From Opeltia flavorubescens (Eukaryota; Ascomycota; Lecanoromycetes; Teloschistales; Teloschistaceae), in NCBI GenBank assembly GCA_000442125.1, contig KE546978.1, forward strand, positions 434,001-498,000: a DNA stretch of 64,000 bases, in the 5' to 3' direction. A program made the translations under genes and the position numbers. The notes below the pieces were generated by a model that saw nothing but the letters and a program-made list of their open reading frames with translations, was not told the origin of the DNA and ran no database searches. Below, piece by piece: positions 1-12,537 of the stretch; within the stretch, counting starts at the first letter, position 1; each line of letters starts with the position of its first letter.

Positions 1-1949
1 ACCGGATACATAGGTTCTTTGAAAATCTTGAGGCCGTTGTCGCCCGTAATGCCAGAGAGGCCAACCTCGGTGGTGTTCCAACCGCTCTTAATAAGATCCG
101 TGCTTACATCCGAGTTCGGGACGTCCGAAAGGATCTCAAGCCAGACGAGCTTGAGCTGCAAAAGATTGATGACGTTGAGCCTATGTGGGCAGTGGTTTAC
201 TTCCTGCTCCGCTGTGGGCTGGTGCAAGAGGCTGCAGATTATGTCCGAGAGCACACACAAACGTTCAGGGCTGTCGAACGTAATTTTGCGGCCTACATGA
301 GCGGTTATGCCAACGATAAGGAAAGACGACTTCCAAGAAATCTTCAAGATCGCATCAATTCAGAATATCAACAGAAATCGCGGATGGCGCCGGAAAATTC
401 ACTCGACCCGTACAAAATGGCCTGTTATAAGATTGTTGGACGATGTGAGCTCACCAAACGAACCATCGAAAACATCAATCAGTCTAGCAATGACTGGTTA
501 TGGTTACAATTCTGTCTCGCACGAGAAGTCAATCGAGTGGATGAGGTCGCCGGCGATGTCTTTGGCTTGGAAGAAGTCCGAGAATCTATTTCCGAGATCG
601 GTCAACGCCACTATCAGAAGGGTCAAGAAGGTCTTGGGGGCTATGGGACCTATTTCCACCTCCTCATCCTTGCCGGCATGTTTGAGCAGGCCATCTCTTT
701 CCTATACTCGTATTCCTACATCTCTGCCGTTCACTTTGCGATTGGGCTTTGCTATTATGGTCTATTACGTGTATCAGATCAGGCAGGTGCAGAGAACGAT
801 CTTAGTAAGTCGGAGACGGCCAAAATCTGATGCTGCTCCCTACCATGTTGCTGACACGCTCAAGTGACCCACAACACCAAAGAACTACCGCAAATTTCCT
901 TTGGCCGGATGTTAGGCTATTACACTCGCGATTTCCGCACCAGCAACCTTGATGCCGCAGTCGATTATCTTGTCTTGATTTGTCTAAACATCGACCTCCC
1001 CGGTGCTGGTGGAAAAGCACAAGCCTCCCTATGCCACGAAGCGCTTCGTGAACTTGTCTTGGAATCACGGGAGTTCGCTCAACTTCTTGGGGATATTCGC
1101 GGCGACGGTACCCGACTTAAAGGCACCATTGAGCAACGGCTCCGCCTCATCGGCTTATCCGACGAAGAAATGTTCCTCAAAACCGTCACTGTCCAAGCCG
1201 CTAGTGTCGCCGACGACAACGGCCGCACCACTGACGCAGTCCTCCTCTACCACCTAGCAGAAGACTACGACAACGTCATCGTCATCGTCAACCGCGCCCT
1301 TTCCGATTCCCTAGCCATCGACCTCTCGGAACCCGAGCCGAAGCTTCAGCCCTTGAAACCGCGATCCACAGCAACCAACGAGATTCAAAGCCAGCAGCAA
1401 CCGCAAAACATACCGCCACATGACCAAACCTCCTTTTCCCTCACCTCCGTCACCGACCCCGCCACTCTGGCCCGGAACATGATCGCGCTCTACGAATCCA
1501 AACCTCTCTATTACCAACGAATCCGTCGCCTGAACCGCGAAACATGCGGTACCCTCCTCCGCCTCTCCGACACAAAATCCCACATCCAATCCCGCAACTG
1601 GCGCGCCGCACTCGATTCCATTGCGCAGACTAACCTCCTCCCCCTTTCCGCCCACGGCTCCATCCCGGATATCCGCGCCGCGGCGGCCAACGTGAATGCG
1701 CTGCCACAGCCGCTGGCCAGGAATTTGGGCAATCTGGTGCTCTGGTGCATTTTGGCCGTGGGAGGCGAGAGGGAGGTTTTAGCCGAGGGGGCGGGCGGAT
1801 TTGTGGATGAGGGGAGGGAGGGTATGAGAAGGGAGTTGAAGGGAGTGGGGAGGGATTTGATGACATTTGCTGGGTTGGTGAGGTATCGGCTTGAAAGGGG
1901 GGTGTGGGAGGCGGTGGTTAAGGCCGGGGGAGATGTTGGAGGGTATTGA
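1..1949 (+). CDS. nic96: Nucleoporin Nic96/NUP93 (C-terminal part)
   Basis: This is the C-terminal part of Nic96 (vertebrate NUP93), a scaffold nucleoporin of the nuclear pore inner ring. The gene is already open at base 3 and has no start in the window, so its 5' end lies upstream. Exons are about 3-804 and 865-1949; the 60-nt intron has a GTAAGT donor at 805 and a CAAG acceptor ending at 864, and splicing keeps the frame. About 628 residues are visible, all helical-repeat-like. Recognisable family stretches are MWAVVYFLLRCGL near the start and ISFGRMLGYYTRDFRTSNLDA directly after the splice. The last 60 or so codons are G-rich and low in complexity but in frame. Family assignment comes from remembered similarity and is firm. 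The neighbour her2 is convergent, with its stop 190 bp away. Confidence 0.9.
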
Positions 1950-2139
1950 AGTAGTGATTATTCTTGTATGGAAAGAGAGGGATGAGGAGTGGGAATTAAC
2001 GATGTCTGGGGTGTTTTGGAAGACAAAGTGTATGTAGTACCGGCAACGAGATTGGGCGAAAAAGTAACGCTGAAAGAATGGGGTTTACTTTCTGAAATAT
2101 TTGAAAACCTTTATGTAACGATACTGTCTTGTAGAAGCA

Positions 2140-3907
2140 TCACTGCTTGCTCAATCCCTCCAGCTCTCTCGCTACTTCCAAGACTAAATCATCGTCCCCA
2201 TACTGGCCCATGATCTGCAACCCCACCTTCTCCCATTCCTCCCCTCCATCAACCCCAGCCACAGGCACGCTGATAGCCGGCAGCCCCGCCAAACTCGCCG
2301 GAACAGTGTACAGATCCTCGTGGAACTGCCTCGCCGGATCCTTTTCATACATCTCTTGCAACTCCGATATCAGTGGTGGGAAATTGAGGGAGGTGGGACT
2401 GATGATCACATCTACACCTTCTTTCTTCTCATTTTTATTCTCAGTCTTCGCACCCGGCGAGGAAAGAGAAGATTGCGGTAGAAGCGGATGCGAAAGGTTA
2501 AAGGCGCGATTGAAATCGTCTTGCACTAGCCTTCTTACTTTCTGGGCGCGGAGGAAATAATTGTCGATTGCTGTGGAGCTTAGGGTATAGGAGCCTAGCA
2601 GAATCCTGCGACGGACTTCTGGCCCAAAATTCTGGTAGCGGGTAGTGGAGAAAAGGACGTTGGTTCCTCTCTTTACGCTGGGGGACGAGGATGATGATAA
2701 TGATGACAACGAAGGTAGAGGGCCTTTATTTCCGTAGCGGACACCATCGTACTTGGCGAGGTTGGAGGAGGCTTCCGCGGGGGCGAGGACGTAGTACGCT
2801 GAAAGGGCAATTTTGGTTGTGGGGAGGGAGATGTGGTGGATGGAGTGGCCGCGCTTGCGGAGGGATTGCAGAGCCCGGGACCAGGCGGTATGGATGAAGG
2901 GGTGGAGTTCGGAAACGAGGTATTCGGTTGGGAGGCCGATGCAGAGGTGCTTTGGTTTTGGGCGGGATTGGACGTGGTGCTGGATTCGTGACCTGGAAGC
3001 AGGAGAGATGGATGTTGGGTCTTTCGAGTCGTGACCTCGTACTTGATCTAGGAAATATTTAGACAAAAAGAAATTCTTCGAAATAGAATGGAGAGTGGAA
3101 GAGTGGCATACCATAGACCTGTTTTACTGCCTCGACGCTGCGAGCTATCATGCCCACGGTGTCTAGGGAGTTTGCGTATGCAACAACACCCCAACGAGAC
3201 ACGAGGCCGTAGGAAGGCTTGAAGCCTACAGTGCCAGTCCATGCTGCTGGCAAACGGACTGATCCTCCCGTGTCCGTGCCTATTGCGCTGCTGCTATATT
3301 GGCATAGGAGTAAAGCAGATGGTATTGAAGACGTACGCATAGCATTGCTCGGTCGCTACAGCGAGTGCACTGCCTCCAGAGCTTCCTCCAATAGTCCTGT
3401 CTCCCCCCGAGCTTGGCCAGGGTGACTTCACTGGTCCATGTATCGAGTTGATCGTATGTGATCTGGGTTGAACTATGAGCCGTGACGTCAAGCACCGAGG
3501 GAGCGCCTACCCCATGCCGAATTCATCGAGGTTTGTTTTCCCAGCGATAACTGCACCGGAATCTTTCAGCTTCTCGACAACGGTAGAGGTGAAGGGACTT
3601 CGAAAGCGTTGGAGGAAAGCCGAGGCGCATGTTGTCGGTTCTTGCAAAGTGCAGATATTGTCTTTGATAGCTATGAGCTGGCCATCAATGGCAGACAGCG
3701 GGTGACCTAAGTGGTTGTGATATTAGACGGCAGGAGATATACACGGTAGGAGCTCTTACTCTTATCGTTTCTCTCATCTGCAATTTGACATTCGTGAAGG
3801 ATGGACTCGTGATTGGCAGTTGTTGGTACGAAGGCATTGAGCTTCGAGAGTTCGGACTGTTTCTTCAAGCATCGCTTCGCCTGCTGTGCGAGTCGGCCAA
3901 GTGACAT
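2140..3907 (-). CDS. her2: Mitochondrial glutamyl-tRNA(Gln) amidotransferase subunit A
   Basis: This is an amidase-signature enzyme, the GatA subunit of the mitochondrial GatFAB complex, which converts Glu-tRNA(Gln) to Gln-tRNA(Gln). Five exons give about 517 residues: 3760-3907, 3511-3706, 3337-3462, 3112-3287 and 2140-3047, with introns of 48-64 nt. The catalytic triad regions are visible in order: Lys in [10 protein letters not shown], then [13 protein letters not shown], then the serine-rich signature [12 protein letters not shown] and [11 protein letters not shown]. The first Met chosen (3907) precedes [13 protein letters not shown], which resembles other fungal GatA starts. An in-frame upstream Met at 3994 would add an Arg-rich segment that could serve as a mitochondrial presequence. 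The acceptor of the third intron could move by 3 or 6 nt, since CAGCAG is repeated there. The gene is head-to-head with the phosphoesterase gene, 171 bp away. Confidence 0.92.
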
Positions 3908-4078
3908 ATGTTTCGTCAATTCATCGGAGCATGCACGGTCGAAGTGACAGCAAGCCGCAAGTAACTGTCTGGTTCTCCGTTGCTCGCCCAACAAGCTTCT
4001 ACGTCATCGTGCAGCTGCCGACAATAGTCTCACAGCTTTACAGCTGCCTGAAACTCGAAGCTGTCTATTCAATCCACA

Positions 4079-6043
4079 ATGATCTTGAGGTCGCAGCTCC
4101 ACATTTGCTTCCTCCTTTTCTCTACCCTTGTTCTTTCTTCTCAGCCATCAGCTCCGGAGCCGGTCTCCGCACCCTTGAGAGAATTGCCATGGGGGCAGCT
4201 TAACTTCCTGCATACAACTGACACTCATGGATGGCATGCTGGACATCTTCAAGAGTGAGTCATCCCCGATTATGTCAATGATAGCCACTGAGGTTCACTG
4301 TCCAGGCCGTCATATTCCGGCGACTGGGGCGACTACATATCTTTTGCCGACCGATTACGGGAAAGGGCAGACGAAGATGGAGTTGATCTCCTGCTCATCG
4401 ATACTGGAGATCGGATAGAAGGAAACGGTCTCTACGATGCATCGGACCCCAAAGGCAAATATACGCTGGATATCTTCAAGGAGCAAAAAATCGATGTCAT
4501 CTGCACTGGCAACCACGAGCTGTACAAGAAGTCCTCGTCGGAAAACGAATACTTGATCACCGTTCCAAACTTCCACGGCAACTACCTTGCTTCAAATCTT
4601 GATATCCTAGACCCGGATTCTGGGAAGAGAGTCCCCTTAGCTCCAAGGTTCAGGAAGTTCACCACCAAGAATCAAGGCATTCGCGTTCTGGCCTTCGGCT
4701 TTCTCTTTGACTTCACCGGTAATGCAAATAATACCAGCGTCGAACCCGTTGAGAAGACCATTCAGCAGAAATGGTTTCTCGAAGCAATACACGACAGAAA
4801 TGTTGACCTTTTTCTGGTCGCCGGCCATGTGCTTCTCGACTCTCCCGAGTACAACGCAATTTTTAAAGCCATCCGAGAGGTTCAATGGGATACCCCTATC
4901 CAATTCTTCGGCGGACATACCCACATAAGAGATTACTTCAAATACGACAGCAAAGCTTACGGCCTCGAGAGTGGTCGCTACATGGAAACGATTGGATTCA
5001 TGTCCATCACGGGCTTGTCCACCGGCGGCAAACAAAAAGCCCGATCTTTCCATGGCACACCTGGAGCAGTCGCTGCGGAGCCCAAATTCTTTCGCCGATA
5101 TATTGACAATAACCTCTACTCCTTCCATCATCATACGACTCTCAACAGCACCACATTTCCCACCCCTCACGGCCGCAACGTCTCCGCCATGATCGCATCT
5201 GCGCGCAAAGCCCTCGAACTTGACTATCGCTTCGGATGCGCCCCTTGCGACCTCTGGACCAATCGAGCTCCCTTTCCCAGCGGAAATAGCATCTTCACTT
5301 GGCTACAAAAGCAAGTCTTCCCATCTATGATCTCGGAATCTACTCGAAAAGACAACCCTCGTCTCGTCATTGTCAATACGGGTGGCATACGTTTTGATGT
5401 CTTCAAAGGCCCTTTCACGATCGATACCACATACACCATCTCCCCTTTCACGAGCGGCTTTAGATATATCAAGGACGTCCCGTACAAGACGGCAAAAAAG
5501 CTGATTACCATATTGAACCAAGAGGTTCCGCAGATTTTTGACTTACCGTATGACCTTGCAGCCAGGATTCCTGTGTCTAGAGAGTCGTCTCAGTCAACTG
5601 TAGCAGATTTTTTTACAGGATCCTCCTTCGAAGACCACCAACAACTCCCGTTATCCTCCCCGTCATCGAGGGAGAAGGGCGAAGATAGTCTCACACCTGG
5701 CTACACCACAACTGACGCCGCCGGCTCGGACGGCGACGACACAATCCACTCCCCAATCAAATTCTACAAAGTCCCCAACGTGTTTGGAACACGTATTGGA
5801 TTCCCTTCCTCGTCTGCTTCTGCACAATCCTCGCCATCCTTCAATACTGATACTGAAAGTGAAACGGAGCCCGAAACAGTGGATCTGGTCTATGTGGACT
5901 TTATAGAGAGGTACGTGTTACTGGCGCTAAAGTTCTTGGGTACGGATTATGCGGGAGGGGATACGGACGTGTACATGGAGGGCAAGACTTTGACGGAGGT
6001 GATCAGTGAGTGGGTTGAGGGGAACTGGAAGGGGGATTGCTAG
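4079..6043 (+). CDS. Secreted or vacuolar metallophosphoesterase, 5'-nucleotidase-like
   Basis: This is a calcineurin-like metallophosphoesterase of about 637 residues, of the kind represented by yeast YHR202W. Exons are 4079-4254 and 4306-6043; the intron is 51 nt with a GTGAGT donor and CCAG acceptor. The N-terminus is a clear signal peptide ([13 protein letters not shown]). Metal-binding motifs appear in the family order: TDTHGWH, DTGD, TGNHE and GGHTH. A C-terminal domain follows, interrupted by a low-complexity Ser/Asp/Thr stretch around 5,600-5,880, which may be a disordered linker. Family knowledge suggests a vacuolar or extracellular phosphatase or nucleotidase; the substrate cannot be read from sequence. 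The start at 4079 is the one that puts the signal peptide in frame with the catalytic motif. Confidence 0.85.
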
Positions 6044-6541
6044 GGCTGGGGGATTTGTTAATGTCGTTCGATGTAGGGTATAGGAAGGTTTCCGTGATAT
6101 GGGATTACCAGAAATGAACTTTAGAAATCTTCCTCAGGGCTTGGTTCACCGTCATAGGCTTTCAGATGTAACAGTCGTACGCTAGAGCATATCTCACGTT
6201 GTAGCAGTGAATCTGGTCCTACTTTTCATACTTACACTGTTATGTCTTCCACACAGCATTCATACATGTTTCCATTGAGATTTATGAGATGACCGAAATT
6301 GTTTCGTCTGGTTAGTGACATATTATGTACAGTGTTAATCTGATCTGGCCCCCTCCATAATGTGTAAATTACATTCACAGAATTGAATAGTATGTATCTC
6401 CCTGCAATTCCTGCAACTTAGCGTAAGTCCCTGGATTCCTGGCTCTGATGGGAAAAACCGTATGTATATTTCTGCAAGCCCTTTGCCTCGTTCTAAGTGT
6501 GTTCTTTTAATGAAGAGCCCTAATGGTATAAATGTGATCGT
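6044..6541. other. Convergent 3' intergenic region
   Basis: About 500 bp separate the stops of two convergent genes. The stretch is moderately A+T rich, has no sizeable reading frame and no obvious repeat. It probably holds the two 3' UTRs. Confidence 0.5.
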
Positions 6542-8017
6542 CTATCCCTGACGATCGCACGAAAATTCCTCATAGATAACCCTTAGTCTAATGCCATGTT
6601 CCCTGCATATCGCAGCAACAGCCTGTTGCCGAGTCTCGACATGCTCCAGCTCAGGCTGGGCCCCGGGGCTGAGATAGAGTATGATATCCTTAAGATCAGG
6701 ATGGTTGGTGAAGAATGACGATTTTCTGTGCCTAGGAATGCAGATGGCGTCGTAGAGTTTCTGAAGCCAATTGGGAAACATACGATGGTTTTCATCGAAC
6801 CGAACGGCAATAGTGACGACGGAGGATGGATATTCGCTTGGGAGCGGACTCCACCAGTATCCGGTGTCAACGTGAGTAAGCGAAGAGGAACTCACGAACC
6901 GCGTAAGCTTTTGCATTGGGGATGTCGTGCGTCCGACCCAATTGGTGCTCCAGAGCCGGAAGGTCTTCAAAGATGTAGCCTGATTGGCAAGGGGGACGAA
7001 GAAACGCTCTAGGGCTTCGTATGCTCTGACTTCGGGCATCTCCTCGACCTCGCAGCTATGTAGACATATAGTAAAAATCTCTAATTTCTGCAACACCTGG
7101 TGAGGAGGCTCGTGGCCACAGATGCGCTGATAGTGAAAGCGTGACTTTCCATTAGTTCTGCCCAAGTCACTGCAGATCATTAAATTATTTAGATGAGGAA
7201 GGCAGTGAATGCGTGGAGGAAGTACTGGAGACTGAATAAGCGCATAGTCGGTGAGCCGCAGTCGCTGGATCGATGCTGATGATATCCTAGGATTGTAACT
7301 TCGCATGAATGCTTCCTGTGATATACTGAGCTCAGTCAGGGGTAGAGCATCCAGAACACAATCGATGAAATTTCGTTCCATCGTATGTGGGGGCTGTGGA
7401 TCTGAACAGGTGCTCTCAAGGAGGGTGACTGATCGAAGATTCTTGAGTTGGCTCAAGAATTGGATAATTCGACCGACTTCCAGGTCGCAAGCTTCCTTGT
7501 ATGGGTCCCCCACGTCTTTGGGACACCCTGATACATTTATTCTCCTCAAGCGCTCACCAAGTGACCCCACGATCTTAGTAGGGTCAATATCGTAGAGTTT
7601 AAATCGAATTATTTCTACACGAGGTAGGAAATCGGGATCTATCTTCGGCAGCCATTTGAAAAGGCTTTGCTGGCCCTCAAAGATTATCGGTTGCTTGAAA
7701 AGCCATGGTTGGACTTCGCCTGATATGCGGCGATTCACAGTAAGAAGGTGGAAGAGTGATGATGGCTGATCGTGGAGGAGCTCATAGTAAACTCGCTCTC
7801 GAAGTTCTGGCGGTAAGGTAGGAAATGAGGAGGGTTTTTCCACTGATGAATTGGCTGGAGAACATTTGGGCATGATGGAGGGAATGATTGGTCGTTTAGA
7901 GCTCGTCGCCAGAATTCCTGGAAGGAGCTTGGGCTTTCTCGTGTACTCTCTTAATGGAAAAGGATTGTGAGAGCAATCAGTAACAAAGAAAAATAAGTCC
8001 TGTTGAATCATGATCAC
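6542..8017 (-). CDS. F-box-like domain protein, unknown substrate
   Basis: A single-exon gene of 491 codons. Met49 (position 7873) is an equally likely start and would give 443 residues beginning just before an F-box-like helix pair (LPPELRERVYYELL, residues about 67-80). The remainder is a leucine-rich, repeat-like body in the style of the many fungal orphan F-box proteins, with segments such as LTVNRRISGEV and repeated L-x-x-L spacing. Such proteins usually bridge Skp1-Cullin ligases to substrates; that role is inferred from the domain only. No transmembrane segment or signal peptide is evident after Met49. Its 5' side borders a long gene-free stretch. The alternative is that it is not a ligase adaptor at all, since only the N-terminal motif supports that. 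Confidence 0.7.
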   Translation of the reverse strand: MIMIQQDLFFFVTDCSHNPFPLREYTRKPKLLPGILATSSKRPIIPSIMPKCSPANSSVEKPSSFPTLPPELRERVYYELLHDQPSSLFHLLTVNRRISGEVQPWLFKQPIIFEGQQSLFKWLPKIDPDFLPRVEIIRFKLYDIDPTKIVGSLGERLRRINVSGCPKDVGDPYKEACDLEVGRIIQFLSQLKNLRSVTLLESTCSDPQPPHTMERNFIDCVLDALPLTELSISQEAFMRSYNPRISSASIQRLRLTDYALIQSPVLPPRIHCLPHLNNLMICSDLGRTNGKSRFHYQRICGHEPPHQVLQKLEIFTICLHSCEVEEMPEVRAYEALERFFVPLANQATSLKTFRLWSTNWVGRTTSPMQKLTRFVSSSSLTHVDTGYWWSPLPSEYPSSVVTIAVRFDENHRMFPNWLQKLYDAICIPRHRKSSFFTNHPDLKDIILYLSPGAQPELEHVETRQQAVAAICREHGIRLRVIYEEFSCDRQG

Positions 8018-9600
8018 GGAGTATTGTTGAAGTGAATACTAGGGTGAAGAATTGAAGAATAGGAACATTACAGCACCAACAAACAATTCCATTGAGAGAG
8101 GGATCAGATACTCTATTTGTCAGGGATTGCTCGGATGTCTATTGTCCATTTGTTCGAGAGAGCAAACAAGATTGCAATGAAGATGGTGGCTGAACGGCAC
8201 CATCCGACGAGTCACCACCGGATGGCACATATACCTTAGCAAAAAGTACCACACAGATGTAACCCGGGTCACAATGTAAACGTCAATCCATGAGTGGACT
8301 AAAGTGAAAAGCGAATTCACCTAGCTCTATGGCTTGTCTTCGAATGAGAACAGGGATGCTCTACATGACGACGTTCGAAACCGATAGGAAAGGTCTACGG
8401 AATACTCGCCTCGGTTTACAATACCGGCGCCAGTGCGGCCGATGGGGGAATAAGATGGCATCATTGTGATGGTGGTAGAAGGTCTGGTAAGCCTCCAGAA
8501 CGAGCTTTGACGGCGCTACGCGTACGGAGGCGTGGGATAGAATTCATCGAAATTCCCAAGCCATTGGAAGAAACCTGACATCTCCGCAGAATATGGCCAG
8601 AGGACGTCAGAAGGTCAAATCCGAGCGGTCTGTGCACACTTGTGAAATCCGTCCCTACTGTTGTGGCGATTTCGAAGAACGACGGAGGTGTGGCAAGTGG
8701 ATGCTTTTAGGAACCGAAAGCGCGGGACCACACGACCGTCGTGTAACCGAGGCGGAACGTGTCAACAACGTGGCATGACCCGCAGCGTACAGAGATTGCC
8801 GAGGGATCGGTTCGATGCATACTTCTAGGGAATCAGGGATCATATTGGCACACGGTGAATAGTGATGGTCCGCGACTGAAGACCGCTGCCGTCGAACATG
8901 CGGGACCGATGATGTCCGAAGGTCAGATATACGCCATTCATGGCTGAAACGAGCCGCATCCTCTCGCCAGCTGTTCATATGGCCGGGAGCGACTGGGACG
9001 ATTCGGACCTGTAGAACGACATCAGCCCACACAAGCCACGATCACATGGGCGCTTTTGCACGCGAGGCCATTTGTAGCTCCACGCGAGCTTGGAGACCGT
9101 TTACGACTAGCAGATGCAGGTTGTAACGGTGGCTTGTTCGAAACACGGTGTCGGGTTGTTGTGGCTGCTGTCCAGGGACAAAGAATGAGTGTGTGGGATG
9201 AAATGGGCGGTGTCTGTCCGCCAGCGATGTGTCTAGGTCACGACCACTGCTCCTGATCGGACTCTCGACTGCATCTTTAGACGAACATGGCGTGGCTGCA
9301 CTGCAGGTTGTTTTTGGTGGACTAGACTACAAAAGTTTGATTACTTGAGCCTCGCAGGGGTCTATTTTCCACCGATCTTCTCCGCTGCGAAGTTCCGGCA
9401 GCCACGATGTCTTCTGAATAGGCAGGAGGAAATTAAACCCTTGATATGTTCTCCATTAGGCGTAGACAGCCGGAAATAACTTGGTGCCGCTGACTGTACG
9501 CTCAGCAACTGATGGATCTGTATACAAAGCTACGTCTGTGGATTTTCCGTGCAGCGCCGGTACCCAATCCTTCCACCCCAACGAACTTCGGATAATCAAA
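8018..9600. other. Gene-free stretch, partly GC-rich
   Basis: About 1.6 kb lie between the F-box-like gene's 5' end and the pdb1 3' end. Overlapping short frames exist on both strands (longest 125 codons at 8655-9032, minus), none with recognisable similarity, a hydrophobicity pattern or consistent splice sites. The centre (about 8,340-9,250) is richer in G+C than the flanks. I see no gene I can support; a non-coding transcript or a lineage-specific gene remains possible. Confidence 0.4.
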
Positions 9601-10980
9601 TCAGACCCGCAGGAGCTTAGCAGCATACTGTGCTATCATCGTTTCCTGTGGAAAGCTCATTTCCTCCAACTTCTGCGCGTATGGCGTCGGAACTTCGGCT
9701 CCTGTTACCCTGACTGCTGGTGCATCCAGGTAGTCGAAAGCGTATTCCATCGTCAAAGCCAAAATCTCCGCTCCAACCCCGAAGCTTGGAAAGCCGCTTT
9801 CAACCGCCATTAAGTGCCCCGTCTTTTTGACCGACTTGACAATCGTTTCGACGTCGAGTGGCTTTACAGAGCGCAGGTTGATGACTTCAGCTTCTACACC
9901 GTAATCCTTCTTCAGCTGTTCAGCCGCATTGAGCGATTGGCCAACGCAACGAGACAACGTGACGATGGTAAGATCTTTTCCGGCTCTTTCAATTTTCGCT
10001 TTACCAAAGGGCAAAACGAAATCGTCCTTCTGAGCCGCCTCTGACATCGGGAATGCGGTGCCATAGAGTAACCTAGCAAAATGTTAATGATGAACCTTTT
10101 GGGAGCCACAAATACCTACTCATTTTCCAAGACCACCACCGGATTGGGATCCCTTATCGCTGCTTTCAGAAGTCCTTTGGCATCCTCCGAGCTCCAAGGA
10201 GCCACGACTTTAAGTCCCGGTATGCTTCCGTACCAACTCGAATAATCTTGTGAATGCTGCGCAGCCACGCCAGCGGCAAAACCATTGGGACCTCGGAATG
10301 TGATATTACAGGGTTGGATACCACCTGACATGTAGTGTGTCTTGGCTGCTGAATTGATGATCTGGTCGATGGCCTGCATTGCGAAATTGAACGTCATGAA
10401 TTCGCACTATCAGCGTGAGCTCCACTGCCTTCTCAAGATCTTCAGATGGTATAGACAAGCTTACCACCGGATGTAGCCCCGCCAATGCAGCGCCAACTGT
10501 CAAGCCGGCGAACCCTGACTCCGTGATTGGACTGTCGATGACTCTTTTTTCGCCGAACCGATCCAGAAGACCTTTGGTGACTTTGTAACTATTCAGGTCC
10601 AATGATTAGTCTCTAAGCGCTAGATATGCCCAATAAACACTTAGATTGAGCCTCCAGGTTGAGGGCCCTGCAGAAAAATTTTGCCGGTTTCGCACATACG
10701 CTCCATTATATTGAGCGACTTCTTCTCCGAGGACGAAGACCTTGTCGTTCGCTTCTAATTCCTCGGCGAGTGCCTCATTCAATGCATCTCGTACGGCTAC
10801 CTCTTTGATTCCGCTTGGCGTAGCATAACTTCTTATTCCTAGTATCGTCGGCGCTGCTATTCGAATCGTGGCCGCTGGTCTTGAGTAAGTAAGGGAAGGT
10901 CGGGGAGTGGAGGAATATAATGCTGAGGAAAGGACACGGGTGGCCGGCCGCACAACACGTGGACCGACCATATCATTCAA
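9601..10980 (-). CDS. pdb1: Pyruvate dehydrogenase E1 component subunit beta, mitochondrial
   Basis: This is the beta subunit of the thiamine-diphosphate-dependent E1 enzyme of the mitochondrial pyruvate dehydrogenase complex. Four exons (10700-10980, 10465-10588, 10120-10406, 9601-10072) give about 387 residues; introns are 111, 58 and 46 nt, starting GTATGT, GTAAGC and GTAGGT. The first 50 or so residues are rich in Arg, Ser and Ala and poor in acidic residues, as expected of a mitochondrial presequence. Family landmarks include [28 protein letters not shown], the TPP-contact region [14 protein letters not shown], and [18 protein letters not shown]. The transketolase C-terminal domain ends in [10 protein letters not shown] second Met at 10971 is an alternative start. 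Length and motifs match the family fully. Confidence 0.95.
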
Positions 10981-11346
10981 GGACAGGCGAAGCTTGACGA
11001 GAATCGTTGATGTTGTCGCACACCTGTCTGTGTGTCAAATGGTCATTAAGAAAGCACAGCTGTTGAGCTACGGAGAAAAAGTCACTCTACAGGTTGAAAC
11101 GCCGGTCGCCAACCGAAAATGGTAAGGCTTGCCCCACGTAAGACATCTCGTTCCCCGAGAGATGATCCATGGCATTTAAAAACAGCTCAAGAAATGTCAC
11201 ATTGAATAGCCATTTAATCTCGGAAGTTCGCGGTCTCACCTTCCTGCTAAATCATGGGCGTGACCAAACGATGGGCCAATGCTGTTTATTTCAGCACGAG
11301 AGCTACCAATAATCTTTCAGAACCCGGACGCCGTGTTGCTAACCAT
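10981..11346. other. Intergenic: pdb1 promoter and erg6 3' region
   Basis: About 366 bp lie between the erg6 stop and the pdb1 start, both genes being on the minus strand. No coding frame or repeat stands out. It should contain the pdb1 promoter and erg6 terminator, but no specific site is recognised. Confidence 0.4.
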
Positions 11347-12537
11347 TCAAGCCGCAGGTTTCCGACCGATCATTAAATACATTGGAGTGAACAACTTCTC
11401 CTTTCCACCGGCCACTAAACAATCCGCTGCAACACCGAGACTGTTTGCAGTCTTCTTCGTCCCTTTGGGTATAAGGCCGATTGATTCGAAACCCCCAACA
11501 AAATTATGGGCAAGGAACCGACCTAGCCTGGTCATCGGCGCAATTGTGATAACATCTGCCAGACTTGTTGCCATTCGAAGGTTTCCGTCCAATGGGTAAT
11601 ACCAAGGTCTCACGTCCATTCGATCTGCGAGGTCTTCATGGTGCTCAAGTTCAAAGCCAGCCTTTTGGATTGCTTCCAGAGCTTCAGGAATCTTAACCAT
11701 GTTTGAAATACCATCGCCTTGTTCAATGCCGAGTCGGATCTCCCGATGCTGTGGATTGTCGTTATCGTACTCGTCAGTCATCAGCCACTCGTAAACGCCA
11801 AAGACACCTCCAGGTTTCAAGACACGGAAAATCTCCGAGTATACGCCTTCCAAGGATGGTGCGTGTACAGTAGCTTCTATGGCATAAACCGCGTCGAAAG
11901 TGTTTGGCGCAAAAGACATTTGCTTCAGCAAGGTCAGTGTAAGTCCTCAGCGATACGAATATAGGGCAATACTGACCATGAAGTCACCTTTGGTGAAGGC
12001 CAATTGACTCGCCAGACCTTCTTTTGTTACATATCTCTCAGCGCGCTCAATCTGGTAATCGTTGTTATTGAGGCCGACAATCCTTGCCCCTGAGAATTTG
12101 GCGATTTCCCGGGCCGGACCTCCTACACCACATCCAACATCCAAAACCTTCATCCCATCTCGTAATCCCATCATATGGGCTAGATAGTGCTCATGACGAG
12201 CGATCGCTTGGTGAAACCCTTCGCCATAAGCGAAACGACAGAAATGGAATGAGGTTCCCCAGCCATATTCGTATAAGTCCGTGGCCAGGTTGTAGTAATG
12301 TCTGGTCAAGGTTGCATATTCAGCCCTTCGCGCCTCGCGGACTTCTGCTGTTTCAACTCCAGCGAGCTTGTTGTCCCAATGCTTGAAATACTCGTCGACT
12401 GCTGCTTTCTGTGCGGCGGGGTCTTTTTTTAACATGGCGCGGAACCCAGCTTTCTCTTCTGCTGATTTGCCATGCATGATCTTATTAAAGGCGGCGTCAC
12501 GGGCATGGTCCTCCGTTTCAAGGGCGATTGGCGACAT
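11347..12537 (-). CDS. erg6: Sterol 24-C-methyltransferase
   Basis: Erg6 is an S-adenosylmethionine-dependent methyltransferase that methylates C-24 of the sterol side chain in ergosterol synthesis, usually at the ER or lipid droplets. Two exons (11977-12537 and 11347-11922), joined across a 54-nt GTCAGT...GAAG intron, give about 378 residues, the normal family length. Visible motifs are the sterol-binding region [18 protein letters not shown] motif [28 protein letters not shown], the [26 protein letters not shown] region spanning the splice, and [14 protein letters not shown]. It is divergent from slt11 across 331 bp. erg25, a later step of the same pathway, sits about 31 kb away, too far to be called a cluster. 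Confidence 0.95.

Noticed and set aside
8655-9032. A 125-codon minus-strand frame in the gene-free stretch
   Set aside because: No similarity recognised, Arg/Ser-biased composition typical of chance frames in GC-richer DNA.
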